64,000 nucleotides of DNA from Gemmatimonas sp. (lineage in GTDB: Bacteria; Gemmatimonadota; Gemmatimonadetes; Gemmatimonadales; Gemmatimonadaceae), in NCBI GenBank assembly GCA_011390935.1, contig JAABRL010000013.1, positions 26,589 to 90,588 of the forward strand, given 5' to 3'. Shown here one piece after another: positions 1 through 9,994 of this stretch. Positions within the stretch are counted from its first letter, which is position 1; each line of letters starts with the position of its first letter. The notes under the pieces were generated by a model. The model saw nothing but the letters and a program-made list of their open reading frames with translations. It was not told the DNA's origin and did no database searches. Made by a program: the position numbers and the translations under genes.

Positions 1-114
1 GCGCGTTCGACAGATGCCGCATCGGAGTTCGACCGAGTCGGCGCATCGGGAGGACCGGCGATTGACGGGGGTACCATCCCGAATACTCGCCGCGGAGCGC
101 CGCGCGAGCAAGCG

Positions 115-816
115 ATGACGGCGCACGGCGCGCGGGGGGCGACGGGGACAGACCGGTCCGGACCGATGCCCGCTGGTGATGCCGCGGTCACCGCAGTAGC
201 TTCCCGTCGCCTGATGCCTCCTACCGACGATCTGGTTTCCCTGCCGGACGCCGATGTTGTACGCCTCGCTCAAGAGGGGCGCGACCTCGCGTTCCGAGAA
301 CTTGTGCGCCGGTACGAGCGTCCTGTGTTTTCGCTCGTGTACCGCATGGTGCGCGACCGCGAGACCGCCGAGGATCTGTCGCAGGACGCGTTCATCAAGG
401 TCCTGAACCACATCGATCGGTACAGCCCCGAGTTCAAGTTCTCGAGCTGGATCTTCAAGATCGCCAACAACGTGGCGATCGATCATCTGCGGCGGCGGCG
501 GCTCGACACGATCAGCATGGACGGCTCCCCGCACGCCTCGAGTGCGTCGGAGATCGAGGCGTCCACCTTCGACGTGGCGGCCGACCAGGAGAACGCCCTC
601 GACGAGATCGCGTCTCGCGAGCTCGGCACAGCCATCGAAGCGGCCATCGGCCACCTCCGCCCCGAGTACCGCTCCTGCATCATGCTGCGGCACGTGGAGG
701 GGCGCTCCTACGAGGAGATCGCGTCCACCCTCGACCTGCCGCTCGGCACGGTGAAGACGTACATCCACCGCGCCCGGCATGAGCTCCGCCGCGCACTGGA
801 GGACCTTCGGACGTGA
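115..816 (+). CDS. ECF-type RNA polymerase sigma factor
   Basis: Sigma-70 family extracytoplasmic-function sigma factor that would direct RNA polymerase to a stress or envelope regulon. Region 2 lies at about residues 60-130, with the motif RDRETAEDLSQDAFIKV and the core-binding SSWIFKIANN. Region 4 lies at about residues 178-230, with LRPEYRSCIMLRHVEG and a helix-turn-helix in LPLGTVKTYIHRAR. There is no region 3, as expected for ECF factors. The first 33 residues are low-complexity and may not be translated: an in-frame ATG at 214 (MPPTDD) is an alternative start, and neither start has a convincing Shine-Dalgarno. The next gene is a probable anti-sigma factor, so the pair probably works as a membrane-sensing switch. 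Family certain, regulon unknown. Confidence 0.93.
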   Translation: MTAHGARGATGTDRSGPMPAGDAAVTAVASRRLMPPTDDLVSLPDADVVRLAQEGRDLAFRELVRRYERPVFSLVYRMVRDRETAEDLSQDAFIKVLNHIDRYSPEFKFSSWIFKIANNVAIDHLRRRRLDTISMDGSPHASSASEIEASTFDVAADQENALDEIASRELGTAIEAAIGHLRPEYRSCIMLRHVEGRSYEEIASTLDLPLGTVKTYIHRARHELRRALEDLRT

Positions 817-919
817 CGACGATCACCCGCCTGCCGTCCCTTTCACGGGCGCGGCATTTCTTTTCGGCGACCCTGAAACCGCGCATCACCGAGGGCCGTA
901 CGCCCCGGTGGAGGCCACC

Positions 920-1504
920 GTGCTAGATCGACACCTACGACCCGACGAAATCGACCTGCTCCTCGACACCGAGGTGGGATTCGGCGTGCAGCCCCTCCGG
1001 GCGCACGTCCTCGACTGCCCGCAGTGCCAAGGGGAGCTGGACCGTGCGCAGGAGCTGCTCTTCGTGATCGAAGACCTTCCGCACTTCACCCCCTCGGCCG
1101 ACTTCGCCGACCGGGTGATGCTGCAGGTGCAGGTCTTCGAGCCGTGGCATGTGGCTGCCCGGAACTCGGTGTTGCGACTTGTGCCCTCGTCTCGCCCTGC
1201 CCGCGTGGCGGCGAGCGTGGGGTTGGCTGCGTCGGCGGGGATCATGGTGTCCGGCGCCAGCTGGGCGCTCAACAACGCCGACATCGGCCTGTTGCTTGCC
1301 AACGTGGGCCTCGAGCAGGCACGAACGTCGGCGGCGGCGGCAGCATCGGATCTGGTGATTGCGGCGGTCGGCCAATCGGGGCTCGAGGCGTGGATCGCCG
1401 GTGGTCCCATGGTGGCGGTGGCCGCTGGCGCGGGCTTCGTGGTGGCTGCCGGTGTCATGGTCGCTGGCCTTCGCGCGATCACCACCCCACGAGAGCGCCG
1501 GTGA
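920..1504 (+). CDS. Putative zinc-finger transmembrane anti-sigma factor
   Basis: Probable partner of the preceding ECF sigma factor. The N-terminal domain contains H29-x3-C33-x2-C36 (AHVLDCPQC), the spacing of the ZAS anti-sigma zinc motif. Two hydrophobic stretches follow (about residues 95-115 and 165-188), rich in Ala, Gly and Val, suggesting two membrane helices. I chose the GTG at 920 because GGTGGAGG sits 5 nt upstream. A longer in-frame ATG at 779 overlaps the sigma gene and adds a poorly conserved-looking leader. The anti-sigma role is inferred from the motif and synteny. The following membrane-protein gene starts 2 nt after its stop. Confidence 0.7.
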   Translation: MLDRHLRPDEIDLLLDTEVGFGVQPLRAHVLDCPQCQGELDRAQELLFVIEDLPHFTPSADFADRVMLQVQVFEPWHVAARNSVLRLVPSSRPARVAASVGLAASAGIMVSGASWALNNADIGLLLANVGLEQARTSAAAAASDLVIAAVGQSGLEAWIAGGPMVAVAAGAGFVVAAGVMVAGLRAITTPRERR

Positions 1505-1506
1505 CC

Positions 1507-2424
1507 ATGCGTTTTCACGGTCTGTTGGCGGTCCTTGGGCTCGCGACCGTGCTGTTGCTGCCCGTGCACCGAGCCGCGGCCGCGGTGGTGCCGTCGGCAC
1601 CCGTCGCGGCGCAGCTCGACGCGCTCACGCCGGGCGATGCGCTCGAAACGCTGGTGCGCACGGCCGCGCAGCGTGTGGTGCAAGCCACCCGCGAGGTGGC
1701 GCCCGGCCTCGCAGATCGGATCGAATCGATTCTCGAGCGTCGACGCGGACAGGCCGACGCGCCCCCGGTGTCCGGCGCTCGACGCACCGGCAGTGCGCTG
1801 CTGCAGGTCGGTGGCGTGGCCGTCATCGGGCTGGTGATTGCGTTGGTGGTGCTGGTGACCGCGCTGGGACCGCTGGAAGGAATCATTCGCACGGTAGAGG
1901 CCGATGTCTCCGGAGCGTTCTGGCGAGGCTTCGTGGCCCAGTTGATCGCGCTCCCGGCCATCGGACTGGCGCTGCTGGCCCTCGCGCTTACCGTGATCGG
2001 GTTGCTGCTGGTGCCGATCGTGCTTCTCGCCGCCACGCTTGGCATTGCCGGTGTCGGCACGCTTGGCCTGCTCTCGGTCGCCGCCGTGATCGGCCGCGCG
2101 CGGTCTCGCGACGACGCGGCACGCAGCCGCGCCCGGCTGCTCCGCGCCCTGATCACGGGCTACGGCCTGATCTGGCTGCCGTGGCTGCTCGCCGCGCTCA
2201 CGGTGGCGGTGCCTGGTCTCGGTCTGGCCACGCGCGTGCTCGCGCTCGCGTCAAGCTGGGTGGTGGTCACGGTGGGCATCGGCGCCGTGGTACGCAGTCG
2301 CGGCGGACTGCGCGTGCCCGAGTCACCCGTCTCGCTCATCGCGGGCGCGACGGGCGCCAAGCAGCCGGACTGGTCCACGCCGACGCCGGTCGGCGGCGTC
2401 GTGGCCGCGCGACGCCCGCAGTAG
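1507..2424 (+). CDS. Polytopic membrane protein of unknown function
   Basis: Protein of 305 residues not assigned to a named family. Visible features are an N-terminal signal-like helix (MRFHGLLAVLGL...), a polar soluble stretch at about residues 30-95 ending in ERRRGQADAP, then four to six hydrophobic segments separated by a short basic loop (GRARSRDDAARSRAR). It starts 2 nt after the anti-sigma gene, so the three genes sigma/anti-sigma/membrane protein look like one transcription unit. It may take part in the same envelope signal, but that is context only. Its end converges with the Uma2 gene 26 nt away. Confidence 0.65.
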   Translation: MRFHGLLAVLGLATVLLLPVHRAAAAVVPSAPVAAQLDALTPGDALETLVRTAAQRVVQATREVAPGLADRIESILERRRGQADAPPVSGARRTGSALLQVGGVAVIGLVIALVVLVTALGPLEGIIRTVEADVSGAFWRGFVAQLIALPAIGLALLALALTVIGLLLVPIVLLAATLGIAGVGTLGLLSVAAVIGRARSRDDAARSRARLLRALITGYGLIWLPWLLAALTVAVPGLGLATRVLALASSWVVVTVGIGAVVRSRGGLRVPESPVSLIAGATGAKQPDWSTPTPVGGVVAARRPQ

Positions 2425-2450
2425 TCGGCGAGATCGGGCGCGCGGTCCGT

Positions 2451-3065
2451 TTACAGCGCGCTCCAGCCTTCCTCGTCCTCCTCGCGCACCGTCATCGGCT
2501 GGAGGTCGATCCCGTCGTAGATGGCGTCGATCGACACGTGCCCCTCGATCCAGGGGACCTCGATCACCTCGCCCGGATCGATCAGCTCGCGGCACAGCCA
2601 CTCACCGAGTGGCTCGTCGCGATGATACACCAGGACGTGCCGCCGCCGCTGATCGATGATGAGGTACAGGCGGAGCGACGGAATGCGCCCGTAGGCCTCC
2701 AGCTTCTCTCGGCGATCGGTAGCACGCGTGGATGGCGAGGTGACCTCGGCAATGAGTGACGGCCGCTCGACCCGCTGCTCTACATGGCCGGCGGCGCCGC
2801 AAGCCAGTATCACGTCGGGGTAGTACACACGATCGGCTGCCGCAAGCAGCTGCACGTCGCTCGCGAGCACCACGCAACCACGCGCACGCGCCGGACTGTG
2901 CAGCGCCCGCACGAGATTGAGCGCGATCAGGTTGTGCCGAACCGTGGCGCCGGACATGGCGTACACCTCGCCGGCGACATACTCGTGCCGCGACGAATGG
3001 CGCTGTTCCCAGGCGAAGTAGTCGCCGATCGACATGCGCCGACGAGAATCAGTGATGCGGGTCAT
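2451..3065 (-). CDS. Uma2 family (DUF820) putative restriction endonuclease
   Basis: Uma2/DUF820 proteins have a PD-(D/E)XK nuclease fold. The family layout is visible: an N-terminal helix with EYVAGEVYAMSGAT, the conserved HN of VRHNLIALN, the core VYYPDVILA (Asp of the PD motif), then PSLIAEVTSPST and DRREKLEAY providing the E-x-K region. The 204-residue length is normal. The ATG at 3065 gives the standard MTRITDSRRRMSIGDYF start; the longer frame upstream is arginine-rich noise. It is a stand-alone gene at the end of the minus-strand block, and its natural substrate is unknown, as for nearly all Uma2 proteins. Confidence 0.88.
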   Translation of the reverse strand: MTRITDSRRRMSIGDYFAWEQRHSSRHEYVAGEVYAMSGATVRHNLIALNLVRALHSPARARGCVVLASDVQLLAAADRVYYPDVILACGAAGHVEQRVERPSLIAEVTSPSTRATDRREKLEAYGRIPSLRLYLIIDQRRRHVLVYHRDEPLGEWLCRELIDPGEVIEVPWIEGHVSIDAIYDGIDLQPMTVREEDEEGWSAL

Positions 3066-3155
3066 GTGCCGAGCATACGCTCGGCTCGGCCGAGTACGCA
3101 ACGGGGGGGGCGAGTGCAGCGTCAAACGAACGCGGCCCACAGCCGCGCGGACCGC

Positions 3156-3929
3156 TCAGGCGCGCGCGGCACCCGGGCGTCGCGTGGGGTGCCAGATCAC
3201 CGTCGAGCCACGACGCAGCTGCAGCTCGCGGGCCGCGTGGCCGTCGCGCACCGCCACCTCCAGCAGGCCGCTCGAGCCGATCACGCCCACGCGCGTCCCA
3301 ATGGCCACCTCGGAGTAAGTGCGCACGACCGGCAGCATGGTGGACGCCACTTCGAGCCAACCATCGGCGCGCGCGTAGAGGTTCGTCACCGCGTTGCCAA
3401 AGCGATCGATGGTGAGCACTTCGCCTTCCACGGCGCCGTCGGGGCGCTTGTGGGGCTCCGGCGTACGACGCCGCGCCGGCTGATGCAGCACCTCGCCCAG
3501 TTCGTGCAAGGCGACCCCCATGGCGAGACGCGCGGCGGCCGGTGCGAACACATCACGTCCGTGAAAGGTGGGCGCGGCGTTGGGAGGCACGGGCAGCGAC
3601 ACGGTGCGCGCGTCGAGCGCGAACAGCGCCGGCGAGAGCACACCGTTGTCGGGGCCCACCAGAAAGCGCCCGTCACTCTCGATGGCGATCGCCGCGCGCG
3701 CGCTGCCCACACCGGGATCGATCACCGCCACGTGCACCGTACCCGCGGGGAAGCGCCGCCAGTAGCGCGCCAGCGCGAGACGCGCGCCGTCGACGTCCTG
3801 CGGCGCCACGTCGTGCGAGACATCCACGATCGGACTGCCGGGCGCCATGCTCACGAGCACGCCCTTCATTTCGCCAACGTATCCGTCGGCGGTCCCGAAG
3901 TCCGTGAGCAGCGTGATGATGCGACTCAG
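3156..3929 (-). CDS. SAM-hydroxide adenosyltransferase family protein (DUF62), probable CTG start
   Basis: Member of the S-adenosyl-L-methionine adenosyltransferase/chlorinase/fluorinase superfamily. Non-halogenating members use water to convert SAM to adenosine and methionine. Conserved elements are LLTDFGTADGYVGEMKG at the N-terminus, VDVSHDV, VAVIDPGVGS, LVGPDNGVLS and GRDVFAPAAA, with a C-terminal barrel containing DRFGNAVTNL. The domain must begin at about IITLLTDFG, yet no ATG, GTG or TTG lies there. The only fitting codon is CTG at 3929, giving a CTGA overlap with the stop of the mrp gene. The next ATG downstream would remove the SAM-binding N-terminus. Function is confident, start codon inferred. 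Confidence 0.85.
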   Translation of the reverse strand: MSRIITLLTDFGTADGYVGEMKGVLVSMAPGSPIVDVSHDVAPQDVDGARLALARYWRRFPAGTVHVAVIDPGVGSARAAIAIESDGRFLVGPDNGVLSPALFALDARTVSLPVPPNAAPTFHGRDVFAPAAARLAMGVALHELGEVLHQPARRRTPEPHKRPDGAVEGEVLTIDRFGNAVTNLYARADGWLEVASTMLPVVRTYSEVAIGTRVGVIGSSGLLEVAVRDGHAARELQLRRGSTVIWHPTRRPGAARA

Positions 3930-5056
3930 GCGCCACCCCAGCGCGCGTCCATGCGCGCCACGACCTGCTCGGCGATCGCACGAATCGCCTTGGAGGCCTT
4001 CGCGTCGGGTTCGGCCACGATGATGGGCCGGCCCGTATCGCCGCCTTCCTGGATCCGTGGGTCGATGGGCACCTGTCCCAGCAGCGGCAGATTCGTTTCG
4101 TCGGCCAGTCGCTGTCCGCCGCCGCTGCCGAAGAGCGCGATCGGCTTGCCCGTCTCGGGGTTTTCGAACCACGACATGTTCTCGAGGATGCCGAGCACGG
4201 GGACCGACACGCGTTCGAACATCTTCACGCCACGAAGCGCATCGCCCACCGCGACCTGCTGCGGCGTGGTCACGATCACGGCGCCATGCACCGACGTGGC
4301 CTGCACGAGCGAGAGCTGTGCGTCACCGGTGCCGGGCGGCATGTCCACCAGGAAGTAATCGAGCTGTCCCCAGTTCACGTCGCGCAGAAACTGCGTGATG
4401 ATCTTCATCACGATCGGACCGCGCCAGATCGCCGGCTGCTCCTTCTCGATGAGGAAGCCGATCGACATGACCTTGATGCCGTGCGCCTCGAGCGGAATGA
4501 TCTTTTCGTCACGCACCGCGGGCGCGGCATCCACGCCGAGCATGAGCGGCAGATTGGGCCCGTAGACATCGGCGTCCATGATGCCCACGCGCGCACCGCG
4601 CTGCGCGAGCGCGATGGCCAGGTTCACGGCCATGCTCGACTTGCCCACCCCGCCCTTGCCCGACGACACGGCAATGATGCGCCCGAGCTGCGGATACATC
4701 ACCTGCGGCGGCGGGGCCACGTTCTTGGCACCGGACTGCGGCGCGGCGTCCATGACGGGCAGCGCGCGGGACGGCTTGGGCGCCGGTGCCGGGGGCGGTG
4801 TGCGCTCGTACTGCGCCGGGTCCTTCACGTCCACACGCACCTCGGTGACGCCTTCGACGCCCTGCACCGCATCGCGCACATCACGCACGAGGTTGGCGTC
4901 GTCGCTGGCGGCCAGCAGCACGGTGAGCCGGACCTTGCCGGCGGTGGTGGTCCCGATGTCGCGCACGGCCTCGGCGGTGAGCACATCGGTCCCATGGCGG
5001 GGGTGCGCCACGCCCTGCAGGGCGGTCGCAATGCGTTCCTGTAGCGTCTGAGTCAT
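3926..5056 (-). CDS. mrp: Mrp/ApbC/NBP35-type P-loop ATPase, cysteine-free
   Basis: Mrp-family ATPase normally acting as an Fe-S cluster carrier. An N-terminal MIP18/DUF59 domain (about residues 1-85) is followed by a Pro-rich linker and the ATPase domain with deviant Walker A SSGKGGVGKSS, then IMDADVYGPN, FLVDMPPGTGD and the ENMSWFENPETGKP segment. In classical Mrp proteins this last segment carries a CxxC pair that bridges the cluster. Here both cysteines are absent, and I find no cysteine anywhere in the 376-residue protein. Start ATG at 5056 (MTQTLQERIA). It overlaps the next gene by 4 nt, so they are translationally coupled. Confidence 0.92.
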   Translation of the reverse strand: MTQTLQERIATALQGVAHPRHGTDVLTAEAVRDIGTTTAGKVRLTVLLAASDDANLVRDVRDAVQGVEGVTEVRVDVKDPAQYERTPPPAPAPKPSRALPVMDAAPQSGAKNVAPPPQVMYPQLGRIIAVSSGKGGVGKSSMAVNLAIALAQRGARVGIMDADVYGPNLPLMLGVDAAPAVRDEKIIPLEAHGIKVMSIGFLIEKEQPAIWRGPIVMKIITQFLRDVNWGQLDYFLVDMPPGTGDAQLSLVQATSVHGAVIVTTPQQVAVGDALRGVKMFERVSVPVLGILENMSWFENPETGKPIALFGSGGGQRLADETNLPLLGQVPIDPRIQEGGDTGRPIIVAEPDAKASKAIRAIAEQVVARMDARWGGA

Positions 5057-5110
5057 GCAAGGCAAACTATCGGGACTGCGAAGTGGGTCCAAGCCGACCT
5101 GTGCTTCGGC

Positions 5111-6175
5111 TCACTCCGCCGGTGTGGCCGCCAGGTAGGCACGGGCCGCGTCGATCACGAGTCGCTCACACTCCTCGAGGGTGCCCACGAGGAGCGCCCC
5201 GGACGCCTTCACGTGGCCGCCGCCGCCGAACTGTCGCGCCAGCTCCTGCGCGTCCACGTTTCCGGTGCTGCGGAAGGACACCTTGACCTTGCCGTGCCCG
5301 AGATCGCGGAACATGAGCGCGAGGCGTGTGCCTGCCACCGATCGCGGATGCTCCACCAGTCCGTCCACATCATCGGTGGTTGCACCGGTGCGTTGCACGA
5401 CCTCGAACGGCAGCGAAAGCCAGCTTAGGCCGATGTCGGCGTCGATCTGCAACGTGCCGAGTGCCTCGCGCAGCAGCAGCAGACGCGACGGCTTCACCTG
5501 TGCGTAGATGCGCCGATACATCAATTCCGGCGCCACGCCAGCGGCGAGCAGGGCGGCGGCGACGGCGTGACAGCGCGGCGACGTGTTGCTGAACCGGAAG
5601 CCACCGGTGTCGGTGAGAATCGCGCAGTAGAGCGCTTCAGCGATCGCCGGCGTGATCGTGAGCCCGAGTGTGCGCGCGAGATCGAAGACGAGCTCGCCAG
5701 TGGCACACGCGGCCGTGTCGGCGTACGTGACATGCCCGACGGGCTCATCGCCCGGCATGTGATGATCGATCACGCCGATGGGCACATCGAGCGCGCGCAC
5801 GGCGTCGGCCAGTACACCGAGTCGACGCACATCATTGATGTCGAGCACGAGCAGGAGATCGATCCCTTCGAGCGCCGCGGCGCCGCGGGCTGTGGCATCT
5901 TCGACATCGTCGCCGAGCAGAAACGAAAAGAGCGCGGGCCACGGCGTGGGATTGACGATGCGCACACGCATGCCACGCTGCATGAGCAGACGCGCCAGCG
6001 CGGCCTCCGACCCGCACCCGTCGCCATCAGCATTGAGATGCGTGGACAGCGCCACCGTGGTACCGGGAATCAGCAGCGGCTCCAACGCGCGAATGGCGGC
6101 CACACGCGATGCCGGTACCGAGAACAGATCTTCAATGACCGCGTTGTCGGCGGGCGTTCGAGAAGCGACGATCAT
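5111..6175 (-). CDS. nrnA: DHH/DHHA1 phosphoesterase, NrnA-type oligoribonuclease/pAp phosphatase
   Basis: Two-domain DHH-family phosphoesterase. NrnA enzymes degrade nanoRNAs or pAp and related linear dinucleotides. Motif I is THLNADGDGCGS, motif II lies in LVLDINDVRR, motif III is VIDHHMPGD, and the DHHA1 domain carries FGGGGHVKASG near the C-terminus. The 354-residue length fits NrnA, against longer RecJ proteins. Starts 6 nt after the guaB stop, so it is probably co-transcribed with guaB. pAp phosphatase versus oligoribonuclease preference cannot be read from sequence alone. Confidence 0.88.
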   Translation of the reverse strand: MIVASRTPADNAVIEDLFSVPASRVAAIRALEPLLIPGTTVALSTHLNADGDGCGSEAALARLLMQRGMRVRIVNPTPWPALFSFLLGDDVEDATARGAAALEGIDLLLVLDINDVRRLGVLADAVRALDVPIGVIDHHMPGDEPVGHVTYADTAACATGELVFDLARTLGLTITPAIAEALYCAILTDTGGFRFSNTSPRCHAVAAALLAAGVAPELMYRRIYAQVKPSRLLLLREALGTLQIDADIGLSWLSLPFEVVQRTGATTDDVDGLVEHPRSVAGTRLALMFRDLGHGKVKVSFRSTGNVDAQELARQFGGGGHVKASGALLVGTLEECERLVIDAARAYLAATPAE

Positions 6176-6181
6176 GTCAGC

Positions 6182-8206
<2,025 letters not shown>

Positions 8207-8210
<4 letters not shown>

Positions 8211-8635
8211 GCAGCGCCTTCCGCGGGACGATCGGGCGCCGGCGGGGTCGCCGTGCCGGGCACGCCACCGGCCGCCCCGGGCGTGGGTGGCGTGACGATG
8301 CGCTGCGCGGTGGAGCCCACCTCGCTGGCCACCGCGATGCCCACGTTCGCGACATCGGACGCGACCGACATGCCGGCGGCGGCGACGCCCCCGAGCACAC
8401 CAGCGGCGCGGTTCAGCAGCCCCATCGTCTCGACAACGGTGGACGCGGCCACGCCACCAGTGCGCAGGCGATCCTCGACGCCATCGGTGAAACGCTGCAG
8501 CAGCGACACCGGCGTGGGCGCCTTTTCGGCGTACTTGCTTTCGAGAAAATCGGCGTAGTCGAGAATCTGGTAGCCGCGCTCGTCACTGAGCGTATCCAGC
8601 TTGCGCAGAATGCGATCCCGAAGATTGCTGTTCAT
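8207..8635 (-). CDS. Unknown protein with amphipathic N-terminus and Ala/Gly-rich centre
   Basis: Protein of 142 residues, not assigned to a family. The N-terminal 40 residues (MNSNLRDRILRKLDTLSDE...) are helical and charged, resembling the start of small DUF2281-type proteins. The middle (about residues 60-110) is Ala/Gly/Val-rich with runs such as GVLGGVAAAGMSVASD, possibly a membrane-associating helix. The tail is Pro/Ala-rich and probably disordered. Start ATG 8635 was chosen over a longer frame because MNSNLRDRI begins the structured part. Sits between the M15-like peptidase and the DUF1232 gene, overlapping the latter by 4 nt. Confidence 0.6.
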
Positions 8636-8639
8636 GCTC

Positions 8640-9653
8640 TCACCCGCGCCAGCGCTTGCGTTCGCCGCGCGCATCAATGTGGACGTACGGAGTGGGCCAC
8701 CGTGGACTGGAGTATACCCCGAGCCCGCCGGCCAGTTCAGGGTTCAGCTGCTCGATCCACTCCACCGCGCGTTCCACCTGATACGCGTCGAAGATGGTGA
8801 AGCGCCCGTCCCCGTCCGCATCGATCGCCACATCGGCGGCATCGCCGTACATGTGGCGCGAATCGCGCGCTGATCCCTCGACCCCCGCGTTGTGCAGCGG
8901 CGTCCGAAACCCGCTGTGCACACGCACGTCGAACACGATCTGCTCGTCGCCGCGCCGCCGCGCCAACTCACGCAGTACGAGCTCGATCTTGTCCACCACT
9001 CGCGGATCGACGGCGACATACCGCGGCCAGCGTGTCTGCGCATCGTGCGTCAGGAAATCGGAGACGCGCAGATGGGTGGAGAGCATGAGGTCGGCATCCT
9101 CGGCGTGCACCTCGATGAAACCGGGGGGACGCTCGAAGCGCTCGCGGTCCGGCGACCATTCGGCCGGATACTGCCCGATGCGATAGCCGTTGAGCATGCC
9201 CCCGAGCTTGCGCTCGAAGGGCACCAGGACGGCCACCTTGGGCTCGACGATGCGCTGCACCGTGCCGCCCCGTACCAGCTGGATTTCGTAGATGCCGGGG
9301 GTAAGCGGCGAGAGCAGCTGCAGGTTCGTGAGCGGACGCGCGACATCGCCGCTTTCGTCGGTGCCCGCGCGCATGAACTGGTACGTGAAGCCCGCGGCAT
9401 CGCCCGTGATGTCGAGCGGAAAGGTGATGGCCTCGCCTGCCCGCACGAAGTGCATGCGCATCTCGCCACTGCGGCCGAACGCTTCCGGTGCACTCACCAC
9501 GACCGGCACCCTGGGCGCGGCGGCCACCTCGACGGGAGCCGCCCGCATCGCGCCGGCCGGCTCATACCACCACAGACCGGCGATGGACGCCAGACCGGTG
9601 AGGCCGAGCAGCAGCCGACGATTCACCAACCCGCGACGACGCAGCCCGCTCAC
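8640..9653 (-). CDS. Exported M15-like (D-Ala-D-Ala carboxypeptidase) family protein
   Basis: Probable murein or periplasmic peptidase. The N-terminus (VNRRLLLGLTGLASIAGLWW) is an uncleaved or cleaved signal anchor. An Ig-like beta region of about 130 residues follows, then the C-terminal catalytic domain. Zinc ligands of the M15/LAS fold are visible: SGFRTPLHNAG, then DSRHMYGDAADV giving H-x6-D, and a late YVHIDARG. The DADGDGRFTIFDA insert resembles a calcium-binding loop. Start is the GTG at 9653 with AGGAG 7 nt upstream. It heads the minus-strand run that continues into guaB. Confidence 0.8.
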   Translation of the reverse strand: MSGLRRRGLVNRRLLLGLTGLASIAGLWWYEPAGAMRAAPVEVAAAPRVPVVVSAPEAFGRSGEMRMHFVRAGEAITFPLDITGDAAGFTYQFMRAGTDESGDVARPLTNLQLLSPLTPGIYEIQLVRGGTVQRIVEPKVAVLVPFERKLGGMLNGYRIGQYPAEWSPDRERFERPPGFIEVHAEDADLMLSTHLRVSDFLTHDAQTRWPRYVAVDPRVVDKIELVLRELARRRGDEQIVFDVRVHSGFRTPLHNAGVEGSARDSRHMYGDAADVAIDADGDGRFTIFDAYQVERAVEWIEQLNPELAGGLGVYSSPRWPTPYVHIDARGERKRWRG

Positions 9654-9994
9654 CGGCTTCTCCTACGGCTCAACACACCGCGCGTGCACGAGGCAGGCAC
9701 GCCGACGCGGATCGCGTTGTCGGCGAACAGCGGGAGCACGCCGGAGAGGCGCACAACAGGATGCGAATGGGTCGCGCGCAAATGGGTCACAGGGATCGGG
9801 CACTCCGGGGACAGGCACCGAGGACTCCGCGCGCATCGTGGCGCGGGCTGGTCCTTACGCATCTCAGACGATTCAGTGCCACCCAAGGGCATATTCGAAA
9901 TCTAGCAGGATCCGGCCCCAGGCGATCTCCCGTGCTACCCCGCTCCCTACCAGCCGATCCGCGTCGGTGGTCACCGACGTGGCCGATGGGCTGA
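9654..9994. other. 341-nt gap between the M15-like and SH3-like genes
   Basis: No supported gene. Both flanking genes are on the minus strand, so this holds the promoter region of the M15-like gene and the 3' end of the SH3-like transcript. On the minus strand the string TAGATTTCG near 9900 resembles the -10 elements seen elsewhere in the window, but no matching -35 could be placed. No riboswitch motif, tRNA or T-tailed hairpin was recognised. Confidence 0.4.

Noticed and set aside
62..89. TTGACG...TACTCG as promoter of the sigma-factor gene
   Set aside because: The -35 is good but the -10 matches poorly and the spacer is 16 nt; too weak to report as a feature.
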